Below, piece by piece: positions 9,349 through 20,044 of a stretch of DNA of 64,000 nucleotides (position 1 is its first letter; every line of letters starts with the position of its first letter). The position numbers and the translations under genes were made by a program. This stretch comes from Curvibacter sp. GWA2_63_95 (lineage in GTDB: Bacteria; Pseudomonadota; Gammaproteobacteria; Burkholderiales; Burkholderiaceae_C). The notes beneath the pieces were generated by a model, which saw only the letters and a list, made by a program, of their open reading frames with translations, searched no databases and had not been told where the DNA came from. The stretch is taken from positions 1 to 64,000 of the forward strand of contig MGPB01000024.1 in assembly GCA_001795455.1 (NCBI GenBank), given 5' to 3'.

Positions 9349-9792
9349 TCAATACGGGTTCTTGAACCCCAGCCGCGCCATGATCTCGCTCTCGCGCAGC
9401 TCCATCACTTCGGCGTCTTCGTCCAGTTCGTGGTCCCAGCCTTGGGCGTGCAGGGTGCCGTGCACGATCATGTGGGCGTAGTGGGCTTCCAGCGTTTTCT
9501 TTTGTTCTTTGGCTTCTTTGGCGATCACCGGCGCGCACAGCACCAGGTCGGCGGTGACGGGCTCCTGGGTGTAGTCGAAGGTCAGCACGTTGGTGGCGTA
9601 GTCCTTCTGGCGGTACTCGCGGTTCAGGGTCTGGCCTTCTTCGGCGTCCACGATGCGCACGGTGATCTCACCCTCCACCTCCAGGGTGTTGCGGATCCAG
9701 CGGATGACTTTGTGGCGCTTCAGCGCGTCGCGGTGTTGGTCGGCGTCTTTGATTTTGCCGAATTGCAGGGAGAGGCTGAGTTCTGGGAGCAT
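9349..9792 (-). CDS. ybeY: Endoribonuclease YbeY (16S rRNA maturation)
   Basis: A metal-dependent endoribonuclease needed for 16S rRNA 3'-end maturation and ribosome quality control. The 147-residue product carries the zinc-binding motif [15 protein letters not shown] with H111, H115 and H121. I start at ATG 9792 ([13 protein letters not shown]); a longer open frame to 9969 is only read-through inside phoH. It lies 13 bp downstream of phoH in the same direction, the conserved phoH-ybeY order. Confidence 0.95.
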   Translation of the reverse strand: MLPELSLSLQFGKIKDADQHRDALKRHKVIRWIRNTLEVEGEITVRIVDAEEGQTLNREYRQKDYATNVLTFDYTQEPVTADLVLCAPVIAKEAKEQKKTLEAHYAHMIVHGTLHAQGWDHELDEDAEVMELRESEIMARLGFKNPY

Positions 9793-9805
9793 GGTGTTCA
9801 GGGCA

Positions 9806-10828
9806 TCAAAGGGTTGGGTTGCGGCGCGGTGTGCGGGCTTTGGGCAGGCCCACGCGGGGCAACTCGGGTTCCGGCTCGGGGATAGCAATCTGCGGCAGGT
9901 CTTCCAGCCGCGCGGCCTCGTAGGCATCCACGATGCGGGCCACCAGCGGGTGGCGCACGATGTCGGCACTGGTCAGGCGCGTGATGGCAATGCCCGGCGT
10001 GCGGCGCAGGATGCGCTCGGCGTCCACCAGGCCACTCATCTGCGACTTGGGCAGGTCGATCTGGCTCACGTCGCCGGTAATGACCGTTTTGGTGCCAAAG
10101 CCCACGCGTGTCAAAAACATCTTCATCTGCTCGGGCGTGGTGTTCTGTGCCTCGTCCAGGATCACAAACGCGTTGTTCAGCGTGCGCCCGCGCATGAAGG
10201 CCAGTGGCGCAATTTCCAGCTGCTGGCGCTCAAAGGCCTTGTGCACCTGGTCGTAGCCCATCAGGTCGTAGAGCGCGTCGTACAGCGGGCGCAGATAAGG
10301 GTCCACCTTCTGGTTCAGGTCGCCGGGCAAAAAGCCCAGGCGCTCACCGGCTTCCACGGCCGGGCGGGTGAGCACAATGCGCTGCACCGCGCTGCGCTGC
10401 AGTGCGTCCACCGCGGCGGCCACGGCCAGGTAGGTCTTGCCGGTGCCGGCCGGGCCGATGCCAAACGTAATGTCGAACTCGGCAATGTTGTCCAGGTACA
10501 GCGCCTGGTTCTGGCTGCGCGGCTTGAGGTCGGCGCGGCGGGTGGAGAGGCTGGGGCCGTCTTCACCGTCCATGCCGCCATCGCCACTGAGCATGAGCTG
10601 CACGGTAGAGGCCGCGATCGGCCGGCCGGCAATCTCGTACAGGGCTTGCAGCATTTCCAGGGCGCGCTGGGCTTTGGCTTTGGCACCTTCCACCTTGAAC
10701 TGCTCATGCCGGTGGGCAATTTTTACTTCCAACTCGCGCTCGATGGTGCGCAGGTGCTCATCGGTCGGGCCGCACAGGTGCGAGAGGCGGGTGTTGTTCA
10801 GCGGGGTGAAGATGTGTTTGAGAATCAA
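9806..10828 (-). CDS. ybeZ: PhoH-like ATPase (YbeZ)
   Basis: A P-loop ATPase that partners with YbeY in RNA metabolism. The 340-residue product has Walker A GPAGTGKT at residues 125-132 and a Walker B segment [10 protein letters not shown] near 240. The ~100-residue N-terminal extension is KH-like, as in YbeZ. The gene starts 119 bp from divergent ruvA; the promoters of both must lie in that interval. Confidence 0.94.
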   Translation of the reverse strand: MILKHIFTPLNNTRLSHLCGPTDEHLRTIERELEVKIAHRHEQFKVEGAKAKAQRALEMLQALYEIAGRPIAASTVQLMLSGDGGMDGEDGPSLSTRRADLKPRSQNQALYLDNIAEFDITFGIGPAGTGKTYLAVAAAVDALQRSAVQRIVLTRPAVEAGERLGFLPGDLNQKVDPYLRPLYDALYDLMGYDQVHKAFERQQLEIAPLAFMRGRTLNNAFVILDEAQNTTPEQMKMFLTRVGFGTKTVITGDVSQIDLPKSQMSGLVDAERILRRTPGIAITRLTSADIVRHPLVARIVDAYEAARLEDLPQIAIPEPEPELPRVGLPKARTPRRNPTL

Positions 10829-10947
10829 GCTGATAATCCGGCAAAGCAGGTTGAGTGCGAATGGGCGCTACGAGCGCGCGACCCCCGCATTGTCCCTAAT
10901 GTTGGCCCTGTCGGCCACCCACCACCCCAGAACCCGGACCCCACCCC

Positions 10948-11520
10948 ATGATCGGCAAACTCACAGGCATCGTCAGCGACAAAAACCCGCCACAGATCAT
11001 CATCGACTGCGGCGGTGTGGGCTACGAGGTGCAGGTGCCCATGAGTACCTTCTACAACCTGCCCGCGGACGGTCACAAGGTGAGCCTGCTGACCCACTTT
11101 GTGGTGCGGGAAGACGCGCAAATCCTCTATGGTTTTGCCACCAGCACCGAGCGCGAGGCCTTCCGCGAGTTGATCAAAATCTCGGGCGTGGGGCCGCGCA
11201 CCGCGCTCTCGGTGTTGTCCGGCATGGATGTGGGCGACCTGGCGCAGGCCGTGACCCTGCAGGAGGCGGGGCGTCTGATCAAGGTGCCGGGCATCGGCAA
11301 GAAGACGGCCGAACGGCTGCTGCTGGAGCTCAAGGGCAAGCTGGGGGCCGACCTCGGCGCGCCCATGGGGGCGGTGGGGGACGCGCAATCCGACATCCTG
11401 CAGGCGCTGCTGGCCCTGGGCTACAGCGACAAGGAAGCGGCGGTCGCCCTCAAGGCCCTGCCCAAGGACGTGGGTGTCAGCGACGGTATCAAGCTGGCCC
11501 TGAAGGCATTGGCCAAATGA
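10948..11520 (+). CDS. ruvA: Holliday junction branch migration protein RuvA
   Basis: RuvA binds Holliday junctions and recruits the RuvB motor. The 190-residue product has the N-terminal OB domain, tandem helix-hairpin-helix motifs ([13 protein letters not shown] and [13 protein letters not shown]) and a C-terminal RuvB-contact domain (about 143-190). ruvB is not next: an opposite-strand carbonic anhydrase gene separates them by 1.3 kb. Confidence 0.97.
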   Translation: MIGKLTGIVSDKNPPQIIIDCGGVGYEVQVPMSTFYNLPADGHKVSLLTHFVVREDAQILYGFATSTEREAFRELIKISGVGPRTALSVLSGMDVGDLAQAVTLQEAGRLIKVPGIGKKTAERLLLELKGKLGADLGAPMGAVGDAQSDILQALLALGYSDKEAAVALKALPKDVGVSDGIKLALKALAK

Positions 11521-11521
11521 G

Positions 11522-11569
11522 CTTCTGACGCCCGTAGATAGTGCGCGAGAAGCTACTTATTTGATAGCA
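11522..11569 (-). repeat. Dispersed 60-bp element, copy C (intergenic)
   Basis: On the minus strand: TGCTAT, 8 bases, TAGCTTCTCGCGCA, then ACGGGCGTCAG. It begins 3 bases after the stop of the carbonic anhydrase gene and ends at the ruvA stop, so it fills the intergenic gap. The distal part appears shortened. Confidence 0.8.
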
Positions 11570-11571
11570 AA

Positions 11572-12654
11572 TTACTGTGCTTCGCGCACCGGGCGGCCAT
11601 TCAGGGCTTGCACCGGGCGGGCGTTGTTGGGGTAGAGCTGGGTGAAGAGTTTGAGCTGGCTGCGGCTGAGCGGCGAGGGCTGCTTGAGCACCATCCACAA
11701 CACCCCTTCGGTGCAGGGTGGCGTGGTCAGTGAGCCCATGAACTGGTAGTAGCGCTGGTCGGCGGGCAGCAGTTCGTTGAGGTTGAGCAGCTCGCGCGGC
11801 ATGCGCACGCGGTCACCCGCGTCCAGCGGCATGTAGGTCCAGACCTTGTCGATCAGGGGGTTGGTCTCACCGGGCTGCAGCAGCACCGCCACCACGGCCA
11901 GTTGGCCCTCGTCACTCTTGTGCACCAGGTGCACCACCATGGCGGCCCGTTGCCCGTTGATTTGTTCCTCGGACGGGGAGTGGAAGTGGAATTGCAGCAG
12001 CCGGTAGCGCGATCCGCGCACAGTGATGCTGTTGTCACCCTGCACATCCACCTGGATGGTGTGGCCGTTGTTGACCACGGTGCCGTTGCTCGGCACGTAG
12101 TTGAACTTCACCGCTTCCGCCGGGCCCTGCAGGGTGTTGCCGTCTTCAATGTTGATGGGGGACTGGCGTTTTCCCAGGGCACAGACGTTGAAGTCGGGCT
12201 TGAGCTTGGCCCAGGCCTGCGGGCCAGCCTCACCCTCGTAGGCCCAGTGCGCCTCACCACCGTGGGCGTCTGCAGCAGGTGCTGCGGCCACCGAGGAAAT
12301 ATGCACCGTTTGCCCATGGCCCACCACGGCGGCTGCGCGCGCGGTTTTGGCGCTCACCGGTGCCGGTGTGCCATTGCCGGCGGCTTTGCCGCTGACCACG
12401 ATAGTGAGTTTTTTCTTGGCGGGCACCGCGGTGCCCAGGGCCTCGCGCAACTGGTCGCCCACTTCTTTGGGGCTGGCGGCGCTGGTGGCTGTGATGTCGG
12501 CCACCGGTTTCTTGGCGGCCGCCTTGGGGGCGGGGGGCGGGTCGTTGGCGTGGACTTGGCCGGCGCCAAGCGCCATGCCAGTCAGAAGCAGTGCGCCCAG
12601 GAGTCTGGACGGTGCCAAGGATCGGTGCAAAGCTGTGGGGCGGCGGGAGAACAT
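11572..12654 (-). CDS. Periplasmic alpha-type carbonic anhydrase
   Basis: Interconverts CO2 and bicarbonate. The 360-residue product has a signal peptide (about 1-36, ending QVHA), a low-complexity Ala/Pro/Lys-rich segment (about 38-130) and an alpha-CA domain (about 131-350). The domain starts at the HWAYEG region and has the zinc histidines in [12 protein letters not shown] and [17 protein letters not shown] is also present. The long linker is atypical and may span periplasm or murein. It lies between ruvA and ruvB on the opposite strand. Confidence 0.9.
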   Translation of the reverse strand: MFSRRPTALHRSLAPSRLLGALLLTGMALGAGQVHANDPPPAPKAAAKKPVADITATSAASPKEVGDQLREALGTAVPAKKKLTIVVSGKAAGNGTPAPVSAKTARAAAVVGHGQTVHISSVAAAPAADAHGGEAHWAYEGEAGPQAWAKLKPDFNVCALGKRQSPINIEDGNTLQGPAEAVKFNYVPSNGTVVNNGHTIQVDVQGDNSITVRGSRYRLLQFHFHSPSEEQINGQRAAMVVHLVHKSDEGQLAVVAVLLQPGETNPLIDKVWTYMPLDAGDRVRMPRELLNLNELLPADQRYYQFMGSLTTPPCTEGVLWMVLKQPSPLSRSQLKLFTQLYPNNARPVQALNGRPVREAQ

Positions 12655-12807
12655 GGGGGCATGGCCTTTCAGACGTGCACGGTCGGGATAATGGGGCTTA
12701 CCTCTGCTATCGGCAGTTGTGGCCGGCTTCTTGAGCGTCGCCCCGTGCAGGCTATAGTGGCAACCCGCCCCGTGTTTCGCCCATTTTGCAACCTACAGGC
12801 CCCCTGC

Positions 12808-13881
<1,074 letters not shown>

Positions 13882-13882
13882 G

Positions 13883-15634
13883 TCAGGCCTGGGCGGGTGG
13901 GGTGCTGCGTGTGCGCACCACGTGGTGCACGATCAGCAACTGGGCCGCGTAGTAGGTCAGCAAAATCCAGAACGAGGCCAGGGGTACGGGGGTGAGGAAC
14001 TTGTTGATAGCAATCAGCGAGTCGCTGAGCATGAACACACAAGCCCCCACCGCCACCCAGCGCGCTGCCGCGTCGCCGTGCACATGGGCCCGCGACCAGG
14101 CCTGTGCGGCCATCAGACAGATCACCGTGACATACGCAGCCACGGCACCCTTGAGCACCGGGTCGCCCAGGTTGCCCCACAACACCCCGTACATCAGTGC
14201 ACCAAAGGCCAGCAGGCCCCAGAGCGCCTGGCGTTGCACAAACCAGCCCGCGCCCTGGCGGAACAGGGCGATGTAAAACACATGGGCTACCAAAAACGAC
14301 GCCAGCCCCGGAATGAAGTAGTCGCCCGGCAGCATGAGGAACACATCCCCTGCCAGCGAAAACAGCAGCGCTCCGAGCAGCAAGGTGCGAGATTTAGCGC
14401 CAAATGTGCCACTGGCGCCCGTGGAATATGCGCGAGTAGCTACGAAAAGCATAGCAATCACCATCACCAGCGGTTTGGTGAACAGGTAGTAGGGCAGCAT
14501 CTCCATGGCGCCCAGCGTGGCCAGCGCGGCGGCTTCCACGGCCAGAACTTCCAGCGCATGCAGGCTGTGCTGCAGGTAGCGGCCCAGCGCCCACACCCCG
14601 GCCGACAGGGCCACGCAGCCCGCGGCGGCGTGGGCGAAGGGGAGCGAATCGGCCACCCACAGGTAGCCCGCCACAGCGCCCAACAAGGCCAGAAACTGCA
14701 GGCCGGCAAACCACTGCTGGCCGGGGCGCAAGGGCGGGTTGTAGGTTTGCACCTGTTCCAGCCGGAAGGCCGGTTTGGGGTGGGCCGCGGCCAGGTCGGC
14801 GGGTTGCCAGCCGGGCGGCTTGAACCACACGCGGACCTTGTCGCTCCAGCGGCGGGTGGCCCAGCTGTCTTTGGCCAGACCCCAGTAGACGTCGGCGTTG
14901 GCCCAGAGCGGGTCCCAGCTGTTCAGCGGGCCGCGGGTGCCGTAGACGCAGGGCTCCTTCTCTTCGGTGAAGGTGCCAAACCAGCGGTCCCACAGCACCA
15001 GAATGCCGCCGTAGTTTTTGTCGATGTACGGGTCGTTCACCGCATGGTGCACGCGGTGGTTGCTGGGCGAGCAGAACACGCGGTCAAACCAGCCCAGCTT
15101 GCCGACTTGCTCGGTATGCACCCAAAACTGGTAGAGCAGGTCGATCAGGGCGACGATGCCAAAGATCAGCGGCGGCACACCGGCAATTGCCATGGGCAGG
15201 TAGAAGATCCAGCCAAACAGGGCGCCGCTGCTGGTTTGGCGCAGCGCGGTGGACAGGTTGTAGTGCTGGCTCTGGTGGTGCACCACGTGGGCCGCCCAAA
15301 ACAGCGCCACCACATGGCCGGCACGGTGCAGCCAGTAATAGCAAAAGTCGTAGAACACCAGCGCCAGCAGCACGCCGTACCAGCTCTTCCAGAACTCCAA
15401 ATCGGGAAAGAGGGCCACGGCGCCGAACACGGCGGTGTAAATGCCCACGCTCAGCACCTTGGTGAGCACGCCGCCCACCTGGCTCAGGATGCCCAGGCTG
15501 ATGCTGTTGATGGCGTCATTCAACCGGTAGGCCTGTGCGCTGGGCACGCGGGCGGTTGCGCGGCGGCTCCAGAAGAACTCCAGGGCGATCAGCAGCAGAA
15601 AAACGGGGGTGGCGAATACGATGACTTTGCTCAT
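13883..15634 (-). CDS. Sterol desaturase/fatty acid hydroxylase domain fused to YhhN (lysoplasmalogenase-like) domain
   Basis: The 583-residue multi-pass membrane protein has two parts. Residues 1-270 are a di-iron hydroxylase with the histidine clusters HRAGH (103-107), HVVHH (116-120) and NHRVHH (192-197), similar in layout to alkylglycerol monooxygenase. Residues about 310-575 are a YhhN/TMEM86 domain, the lysoplasmalogenase family. Both families are known from ether-lipid breakdown, so a joint role on ether lipids is a plausible inference. Residues 393-415 are encoded by element copy D, in frame, between two predicted helices of the YhhN half. ATG 15634 starts a normal hydrophobic N-terminus. 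Confidence 0.87.
   Translation of the reverse strand: MSKVIVFATPVFLLLIALEFFWSRRATARVPSAQAYRLNDAINSISLGILSQVGGVLTKVLSVGIYTAVFGAVALFPDLEFWKSWYGVLLALVFYDFCYYWLHRAGHVVALFWAAHVVHHQSQHYNLSTALRQTSSGALFGWIFYLPMAIAGVPPLIFGIVALIDLLYQFWVHTEQVGKLGWFDRVFCSPSNHRVHHAVNDPYIDKNYGGILVLWDRWFGTFTEEKEPCVYGTRGPLNSWDPLWANADVYWGLAKDSWATRRWSDKVRVWFKPPGWQPADLAAAHPKPAFRLEQVQTYNPPLRPGQQWFAGLQFLALLGAVAGYLWVADSLPFAHAAAGCVALSAGVWALGRYLQHSLHALEVLAVEAAALATLGAMEMLPYYLFTKPLVMVIAMLFVATRAYSTGASGTFGAKSRTLLLGALLFSLAGDVFLMLPGDYFIPGLASFLVAHVFYIALFRQGAGWFVQRQALWGLLAFGALMYGVLWGNLGDPVLKGAVAAYVTVICLMAAQAWSRAHVHGDAAARWVAVGACVFMLSDSLIAINKFLTPVPLASFWILLTYYAAQLLIVHHVVRTRSTPPAQA
14390..14456 (-). repeat. Dispersed 60-bp element, copy D (inside the YhhN-fusion gene)
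   Basis: Same strand as the gene. TGCTAT then TAGCTACTCGCGCA, sharing 25 of the first 28 bases with copy E, followed by ACGGGCGCCAGTGGC. It encodes A-M-L-F-V-A-T-R-A-Y-S-T-G-A-S-G-T-F without a stop or frameshift. Confidence 0.87.
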
Positions 15635-15704
15635 GCTGGCATTTTTGCCGAGCAAGCGCTTGGTGCCGAGCGGGACAACCCTAGGCCGGTGTAGAGCGGG
15701 CTGA

Positions 15705-16163
15705 CTATTTGCCGCGGAAATCGCGCCACTGCACCCGTGCAAACCAGGCGCAGACGGCACCCAGCGCCAGCCAGAACAGCAGCGAGCCCCAGGAAATATT
15801 CGGGAAGCGGAACGCATCGCCCAATACGGCCGTGAGGCTGATGAGGAAGCCCAGGCCCGAGAGCAGCACAAAGACCAGGGCCAGGGCGCGTTCTACGCCC
15901 GTCTTCACGGTAGCCACGGCCTGCTGGGTCTGCTCCCAGGCCTCGGCCGCATCAGCCAGCGGACTGCGGTTTTGGGCGGCCAGAGCCTCGGCCACATTGG
16001 CCTGGGTGGCCAGCGCCGCAAAGTCGCCCTGTGCGGGCCGGCTCGCGCGCTTGCGCCACCAGAGCAGGCCAAACAGCACCACGAGGGCCGTAAGGATGAG
16101 GCCCGCGTAGAGCAACTGGTCCTGCCAGGGGACCGAGCCTGCGTGCAAGAGGTAGTGGCCCAT
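15705..16163 (-). CDS. Small membrane protein of unknown function
   Basis: I do not recognise this 152-residue product. It has three predicted membrane segments (about 18-37, 93-111 and 121-141) around a soluble Ala/Gln-rich stretch (about 42-90). It lies in the minus-strand run between the histidine phosphatase (15 bp upstream) and the sterol-desaturase fusion, so it is probably co-transcribed with both. Confidence 0.7.
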   Translation of the reverse strand: MGHYLLHAGSVPWQDQLLYAGLILTALVVLFGLLWWRKRASRPAQGDFAALATQANVAEALAAQNRSPLADAAEAWEQTQQAVATVKTGVERALALVFVLLSGLGFLISLTAVLGDAFRFPNISWGSLLFWLALGAVCAWFARVQWRDFRGK

Positions 16164-16177
16164 GGGGGTACTCCGTG

Positions 16178-16828
16178 TTAGGTGCTGGATTCGTCCAGCG
16201 CGGCCTCATCCAGGTGGCGCGTGTCGGCCCAGCCCACCAGGGTCAGGGCGTCGGGGGTCCACAGCAGGCGGTTGATGGCGGCATTGCCCAGCTCCCAGGT
16301 GCGCGGGGCGTGGAGCTCCTGCTGCGTGGCCAGGCGGTAAAGCATGTCCATCACGCCGCCATGCGCCACCAGCACGATGTGCTCGCCCCGGTGTTGGACG
16401 GCGATTTCGTTCACGGTGCGTGAGACCCGTGCCAGCAGCTGCGTGGGCGTTTCGCCGCCGGGTGGTGCAAAGTGCGGGTCGCGCTGCTTCCAGCGGCGTG
16501 ATTCTTCGGGCCACTGCTCCGCAATGGCGGCCCAGGTCTGGCCCTCAAACGTGCCAAAGCCGCGCTCGCGCAGGCCGGTGTGCAGGCGCACGGTGCGCGC
16601 GCTGGGGGTGCTGCTGTGCTGCGCAATGGCCTGCGCGGTGGTGTGGGCGCGTGAAAGGTCGCTGCTGTAGATGTGGTCAATGGCTTCATCGGCCAGCGCC
16701 AGGCCCACGCGTTGCGCCTGCCAGAGGCCGCGGTCATTTAGGCCAATATCGAGCTGCCCCTGGATGCGGGTGTCCACGTTCCAGGCCGTTTCGCCGTGGC
16801 GCACGGCAATGATGCGGGTTGCCCCCAT
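16178..16828 (-). CDS. Histidine phosphatase family protein (GpmB/CobC-like)
   Basis: A phosphoglycerate-mutase-like phosphatase of 216 residues. The catalytic RHGETAWN motif is at residues 10-17 and the second active-site histidine is in VLVAHGGVMD. Arginines in the expected positions (SRAHTTAQAI region) are present. Substrate cannot be told from sequence. Its start codon directly abuts the stop of the preceding lipoprotein gene. Confidence 0.88.
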   Translation of the reverse strand: MGATRIIAVRHGETAWNVDTRIQGQLDIGLNDRGLWQAQRVGLALADEAIDHIYSSDLSRAHTTAQAIAQHSSTPSARTVRLHTGLRERGFGTFEGQTWAAIAEQWPEESRRWKQRDPHFAPPGGETPTQLLARVSRTVNEIAVQHRGEHIVLVAHGGVMDMLYRLATQQELHAPRTWELGNAAINRLLWTPDALTLVGWADTRHLDEAALDESST

Positions 16829-17425
16829 TCAGCGCTCGCTGCGGTTGGTGGCAGGCAACTCCACCACTACGCGGCGTTTGCCGGGGAGGGGGTAGTCCTT
16901 CAGTGCAGCCTCCAACATGGGGGGCAGCAGGTTCAGGGTATCGCGCCAGGGGCCTTCAAACACCGCCGCGGTTTCATACGCAAGCTGGCCCGTTCCGCCG
17001 TCGCGCAGCAGCAGTTGGACGCGGTGGCGGTACCAGGGGGTCTCCACACTCAGAGCCCAGGGCCACTCTTCGTACACTGCGCCAGTGGCCCCCACCACCA
17101 AACGGGGGCGGGGCGGACGGTAGTGCGGGTTGCGCATGGTGTCGACCGACAGATTCACCTGCGCCAGGTAACGCGGCGCAGTGTCGCTGCGCTGCAGGCC
17201 AATGTGGTCCAAGGCCTCTTGCGCCAGCGCTTCGATGTGGTCCTGGTTGGCGTCGGCCGCCTGCGAGGGCAGGCGCTCGAACCGGTAACTCGCGCCCGTG
17301 AGGGCGGGAGCGTTGCCCACAAAGCTCTGCACATCGCTGTCAATCATGCGCGGCAGCGCGCAGCCCGTGAGGGCGGCGGCGGCAAGCACCAGCAGTGCGC
17401 GGCGAAACCACAGATCAAGCGCCAT
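16829..17425 (-). CDS. DUF4136 domain lipoprotein
   Basis: A 198-residue envelope protein with a lipoprotein signal: a basic N-terminus, a hydrophobic core and lipobox LTGC (C22). The mature part (SYRFERLPSQ..., then alternating strands) resembles DUF4136 proteins of unknown function. It sits 10 bp downstream of ttcA and directly before the phosphatase, inside the minus-strand run. Confidence 0.8.
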   Translation of the reverse strand: MALDLWFRRALLVLAAAALTGCALPRMIDSDVQSFVGNAPALTGASYRFERLPSQAADANQDHIEALAQEALDHIGLQRSDTAPRYLAQVNLSVDTMRNPHYRPPRPRLVVGATGAVYEEWPWALSVETPWYRHRVQLLLRDGGTGQLAYETAAVFEGPWRDTLNLLPPMLEAALKDYPLPGKRRVVVELPATNRSER

Positions 17426-17435
17426 GGATGGCTCC

Positions 17436-18395
17436 TTAGAGGGTGACGACCTGTACGCCCGGCAAACCGCTCAGGCTGGGCAGTGCCGGCGCGGGAAACT
17501 CTTCTTCGTCAAACGCCTTGTCACCGTTCTCGTCCTCCACGCCGGTGGGGCGTATGCCTTTGAAGTCGTGTTTGCTGTGGTCCATCAAATGCGAGGGCAC
17601 CACGTTTTGCAGGGCCGTGAACATGGTCTCGGCACGGCCCGGGTACTGCTTTTCCCAGTCGCGCAGCATGTTGCCAATCTGCACGCGCTGCAGGTTGGTT
17701 TGGCTGCCACACAGCGAGCAGGGAATGATGGGGAACTCGCGGTGGGCGGCCCAGCGGATCAGGTCTTTTTCGGCCACATAGGCCAGCGGGCGGATCACCA
17801 CAAACTCGCCGTTGTCGCTGGTGAGTTTGGGGGGCATGCCCTTGAGCTTGCCACCAAAGAACATGTTCAGGAAAAACGTCTGCAGCATGTCGTCGCGGTG
17901 GTGGCCCAGCGCGAGTTTGTTGCACTTGAGCCTGCGCGCCACGTTGTACAAAATGCCCCGGCGCAGGCGGCTGCACAGGCTGCACATGGTCTTGCCTTCG
18001 GGAATGTTCTTCTTGACGATGGAGTAGGTGTCCTGCGTCTCGATATGGAACTCCACGCCCAGCTTGGCCAGGTATTCGGGGAGGATGTGGTCGGGAAAGC
18101 CCGGCTGCTTCTGGTCCAGGTTGACTGCGACGATCTCGAAGTTGATGGGCGCACGCTGCTGCATCTTGAGCAGGATGTCGAGCATGCCGTAGCTGTCCTT
18201 GCCGCCGGACATGCACACCATCACGCGGTCGCCTTCTTCGATCATGTTGAAGTCCATGATGGCCTGCCCCATCTGGCGGCAGAGGCGTTTTTCGAGCTTG
18301 TGCGTTTCGCGCTCGATCTTCAGTTCTTTGTTCCGGTTCGCGGTTGCCGCTTCTGCGGCCTCGGCGGTTTCATCTTCTACCCACACTGCACTCAT
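17436..18395 (-). CDS. ttcA: tRNA 2-thiocytidine biosynthesis protein TtcA
   Basis: TtcA inserts sulfur at C32 of certain tRNAs using an Fe-S cluster and ATP. The 319-residue product has the PP-loop SGGKDS (63-68) and two Cys-X-X-Cys motifs (MCSLCSRL and PCSLCGSQ), as expected for the cluster site. I start at ATG 18395 (MSAVWVEDE); an ATG at 18407 in the same frame is an alternative. The acidic C-terminal tail is typical of beta-proteobacterial versions. Confidence 0.95.
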   Translation of the reverse strand: MSAVWVEDETAEAAEAATANRNKELKIERETHKLEKRLCRQMGQAIMDFNMIEEGDRVMVCMSGGKDSYGMLDILLKMQQRAPINFEIVAVNLDQKQPGFPDHILPEYLAKLGVEFHIETQDTYSIVKKNIPEGKTMCSLCSRLRRGILYNVARRLKCNKLALGHHRDDMLQTFFLNMFFGGKLKGMPPKLTSDNGEFVVIRPLAYVAEKDLIRWAAHREFPIIPCSLCGSQTNLQRVQIGNMLRDWEKQYPGRAETMFTALQNVVPSHLMDHSKHDFKGIRPTGVEDENGDKAFDEEEFPAPALPSLSGLPGVQVVTL

Positions 18396-18420
18396 AGTCT
18401 TCTCCATTGCGCCAAGCGCC

Positions 18421-18792
18421 TTACCACTGGCCCGATTCCATGCGGATGGCCACTTCACAATCTTCAAAAATTTCCAGCTTGGCAATCTTCACCCGCACGC
18501 CCAGCACGCCGGGCAGCTGCATCAGGCGGTTGGCCAGTTTGCCAATCAGCGTTTCCAGCAGGTTCACGTGTTCGGCGGTGCACTCCGCGATGATGATCTG
18601 GCGCACCTTGCGGTAGTCCAGCACATGGTTGATGTCATCGTCGTGCGGAAGCAGCGGCTGGGTGCCCAGACTGAGTTCGGCGTCCACCTGGATCGGCTGG
18701 GGGGCGGTTTTTTCCGACTCCAGAATGCCCAGGTTGGCGTCAAAGCGCAGGCCCGTCAGGGTCAGGGTTTGGTGACCGGTGCTGGCCTTCAT
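18421..18792 (-). CDS. Dihydroneopterin aldolase family protein, paralogue 2
   Basis: A 123-residue FolB-fold protein. FolB cleaves dihydroneopterin in folate synthesis; relatives (FolX) epimerise its triphosphate. [17 protein letters not shown] and [14 protein letters not shown] match the family strands and helix. A second FolB-like gene overlaps its start by four bases. The two are divergent in sequence, so they may have separate roles or form a mixed complex. The substrate is unresolved. Confidence 0.85.
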   Translation of the reverse strand: MKASTGHQTLTLTGLRFDANLGILESEKTAPQPIQVDAELSLGTQPLLPHDDDINHVLDYRKVRQIIIAECTAEHVNLLETLIGKLANRLMQLPGVLGVRVKIAKLEIFEDCEVAIRMESGQW

Positions 18793-19190
18793 GCGTTCAT
18801 GCCTTTCATGCGGAATACTTCAACGCCCACACCCGCACAGTCGGGGTACACGTCCGGTTTTTGGGTGGACAGGCGCACAGCGCGCACCTGTGGGTGGGCC
18901 AGCAACAGGGCGGCCAAATCGTCGCACAGGGTTTCCTGCAATTCGATATGCCCGCGCGAGATGCGGGTCGCAATCACCTCGCGCACAAAGTCGTAGTCCA
19001 CCACTTCGGCCAGCTTGTCGGCCTTGGGGGTAGTGCTGGCGTAGGGCACAAACAATTCGACGTTGAACACCAGGCGCTGCGCCACACCTTTTTCAAAATC
19101 GTGCGCGCCAATTTGCACCGGCACCACGTGGTCACGCAGAAACAGGCGGCGGCACTGCACGGCCAGGGTTTCAAAAATGCGTTCGCTCAT
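18789..19190 (-). CDS. folB: Dihydroneopterin aldolase family protein, paralogue 1
   Basis: A 133-residue FolB-fold protein with VVPVQIGAHDFEKGVAQRL, the VVDYDFVREVI strand and the HIELQETLCDDLAALLL helix. These match dihydroneopterin aldolase, including the active-site Glu region after the conserved QE. It overlaps the upstream SDR stop and the downstream FolB-like start by four bases each, so the three genes form a coupled pteridine unit. Confidence 0.85.
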   Translation of the reverse strand: MSERIFETLAVQCRRLFLRDHVVPVQIGAHDFEKGVAQRLVFNVELFVPYASTTPKADKLAEVVDYDFVREVIATRISRGHIELQETLCDDLAALLLAHPQVRAVRLSTQKPDVYPDCAGVGVEVFRMKGMNA

Positions 19191-19969
19191 GCTGCGGATT
19201 CCTGGGCGGCGGGCACCATGAACATCACGTCGCGCGCCAGTGGCACCAGGTGCTGCCCGTTGTCCACCGCAATGGTCACGCCGTTGATGGCGGGGTTTTG
19301 TGCCAGAAACACGCAGGTGGCGGCCACCTGCGCCGGGTCCAACGGCAGGCGCTGCAGGTTCACGCGGGCGGCTTGGTCAAAGTTGTCCTGGGTTTGCGGA
19401 CCGCTCAAAAACATCAGCCCCGGCGCCACCCCGCACACGCGGATGGCTGGTGCCAGCGCCTGCGCCTGCAAGGCCACGGCGCGTTCCAGCGCCAGCTTGG
19501 TCAGGGTGTACGAAAAATAGTCGGGGTTCAGGTTGAAGACCTTTTGGTCCAGCACGTGGATGATGCTGCGCGCACCTGCGGGTTCGTTGGCATCGGTTTG
19601 CGCCATCAGGCTTGACAGCGACAGAGGGGCCAGCAGGTTGACCTCGATTTGCTGGCGGGCTCCATCCACGTCCATGGCTTGGCCACTGTCGGGCTCGAAG
19701 CTGGACGCGTTGTTGACCAGGCAGTGCAGCGGGCCCGATTGGGCGCTGATTTGTTGCACCATGGCGCGACGGCTGTCCTCTTGGGCCAGGTCGGCGTGGA
19801 TGGCATGGGCTGCATACCCTTGGGTGCGCAGGCTTGCGCATAGCGCATCGGCCGCGTCGGCGCTGCGCTGGTAATGGCACCACACCTCCCAACCGGCTTG
19901 CGCAAACTGGGCGCACAGCAGCGCACCCAGGCGATGGGCGCCGCCGGTAATGAGTACGCGTTTAAGCAC
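19187..19969 (-). CDS. SDR family oxidoreductase (FolM-like pteridine reductase)
   Basis: A short-chain dehydrogenase of 260 residues with the NADP-binding motif ITGGAHRLG (about residues 7-15), NNAS, and the catalytic YSYTLTK-type Tyr-X3-Lys (FSYTLTKLALE). Its coupling to two dihydroneopterin aldolase genes suggests reduction of dihydromonapterin or another pteridine, as FolM does; that is inferred. I use GTG 19969, which has AAGGA 7 bases upstream; a TTG one codon earlier is too close to that site. Confidence 0.85.
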   Translation of the reverse strand: MLKRVLITGGAHRLGALLCAQFAQAGWEVWCHYQRSADAADALCASLRTQGYAAHAIHADLAQEDSRRAMVQQISAQSGPLHCLVNNASSFEPDSGQAMDVDGARQQIEVNLLAPLSLSSLMAQTDANEPAGARSIIHVLDQKVFNLNPDYFSYTLTKLALERAVALQAQALAPAIRVCGVAPGLMFLSGPQTQDNFDQAARVNLQRLPLDPAQVAATCVFLAQNPAINGVTIAVDNGQHLVPLARDVMFMVPAAQESAA

Positions 19970-20044
19970 CAAATAGTCCTTGAGCAGGGTGGGGGTGAGG
20001 GGGCAAGATAATCCTTGGCTTTACCAAACACGAGACCGTTGTTC

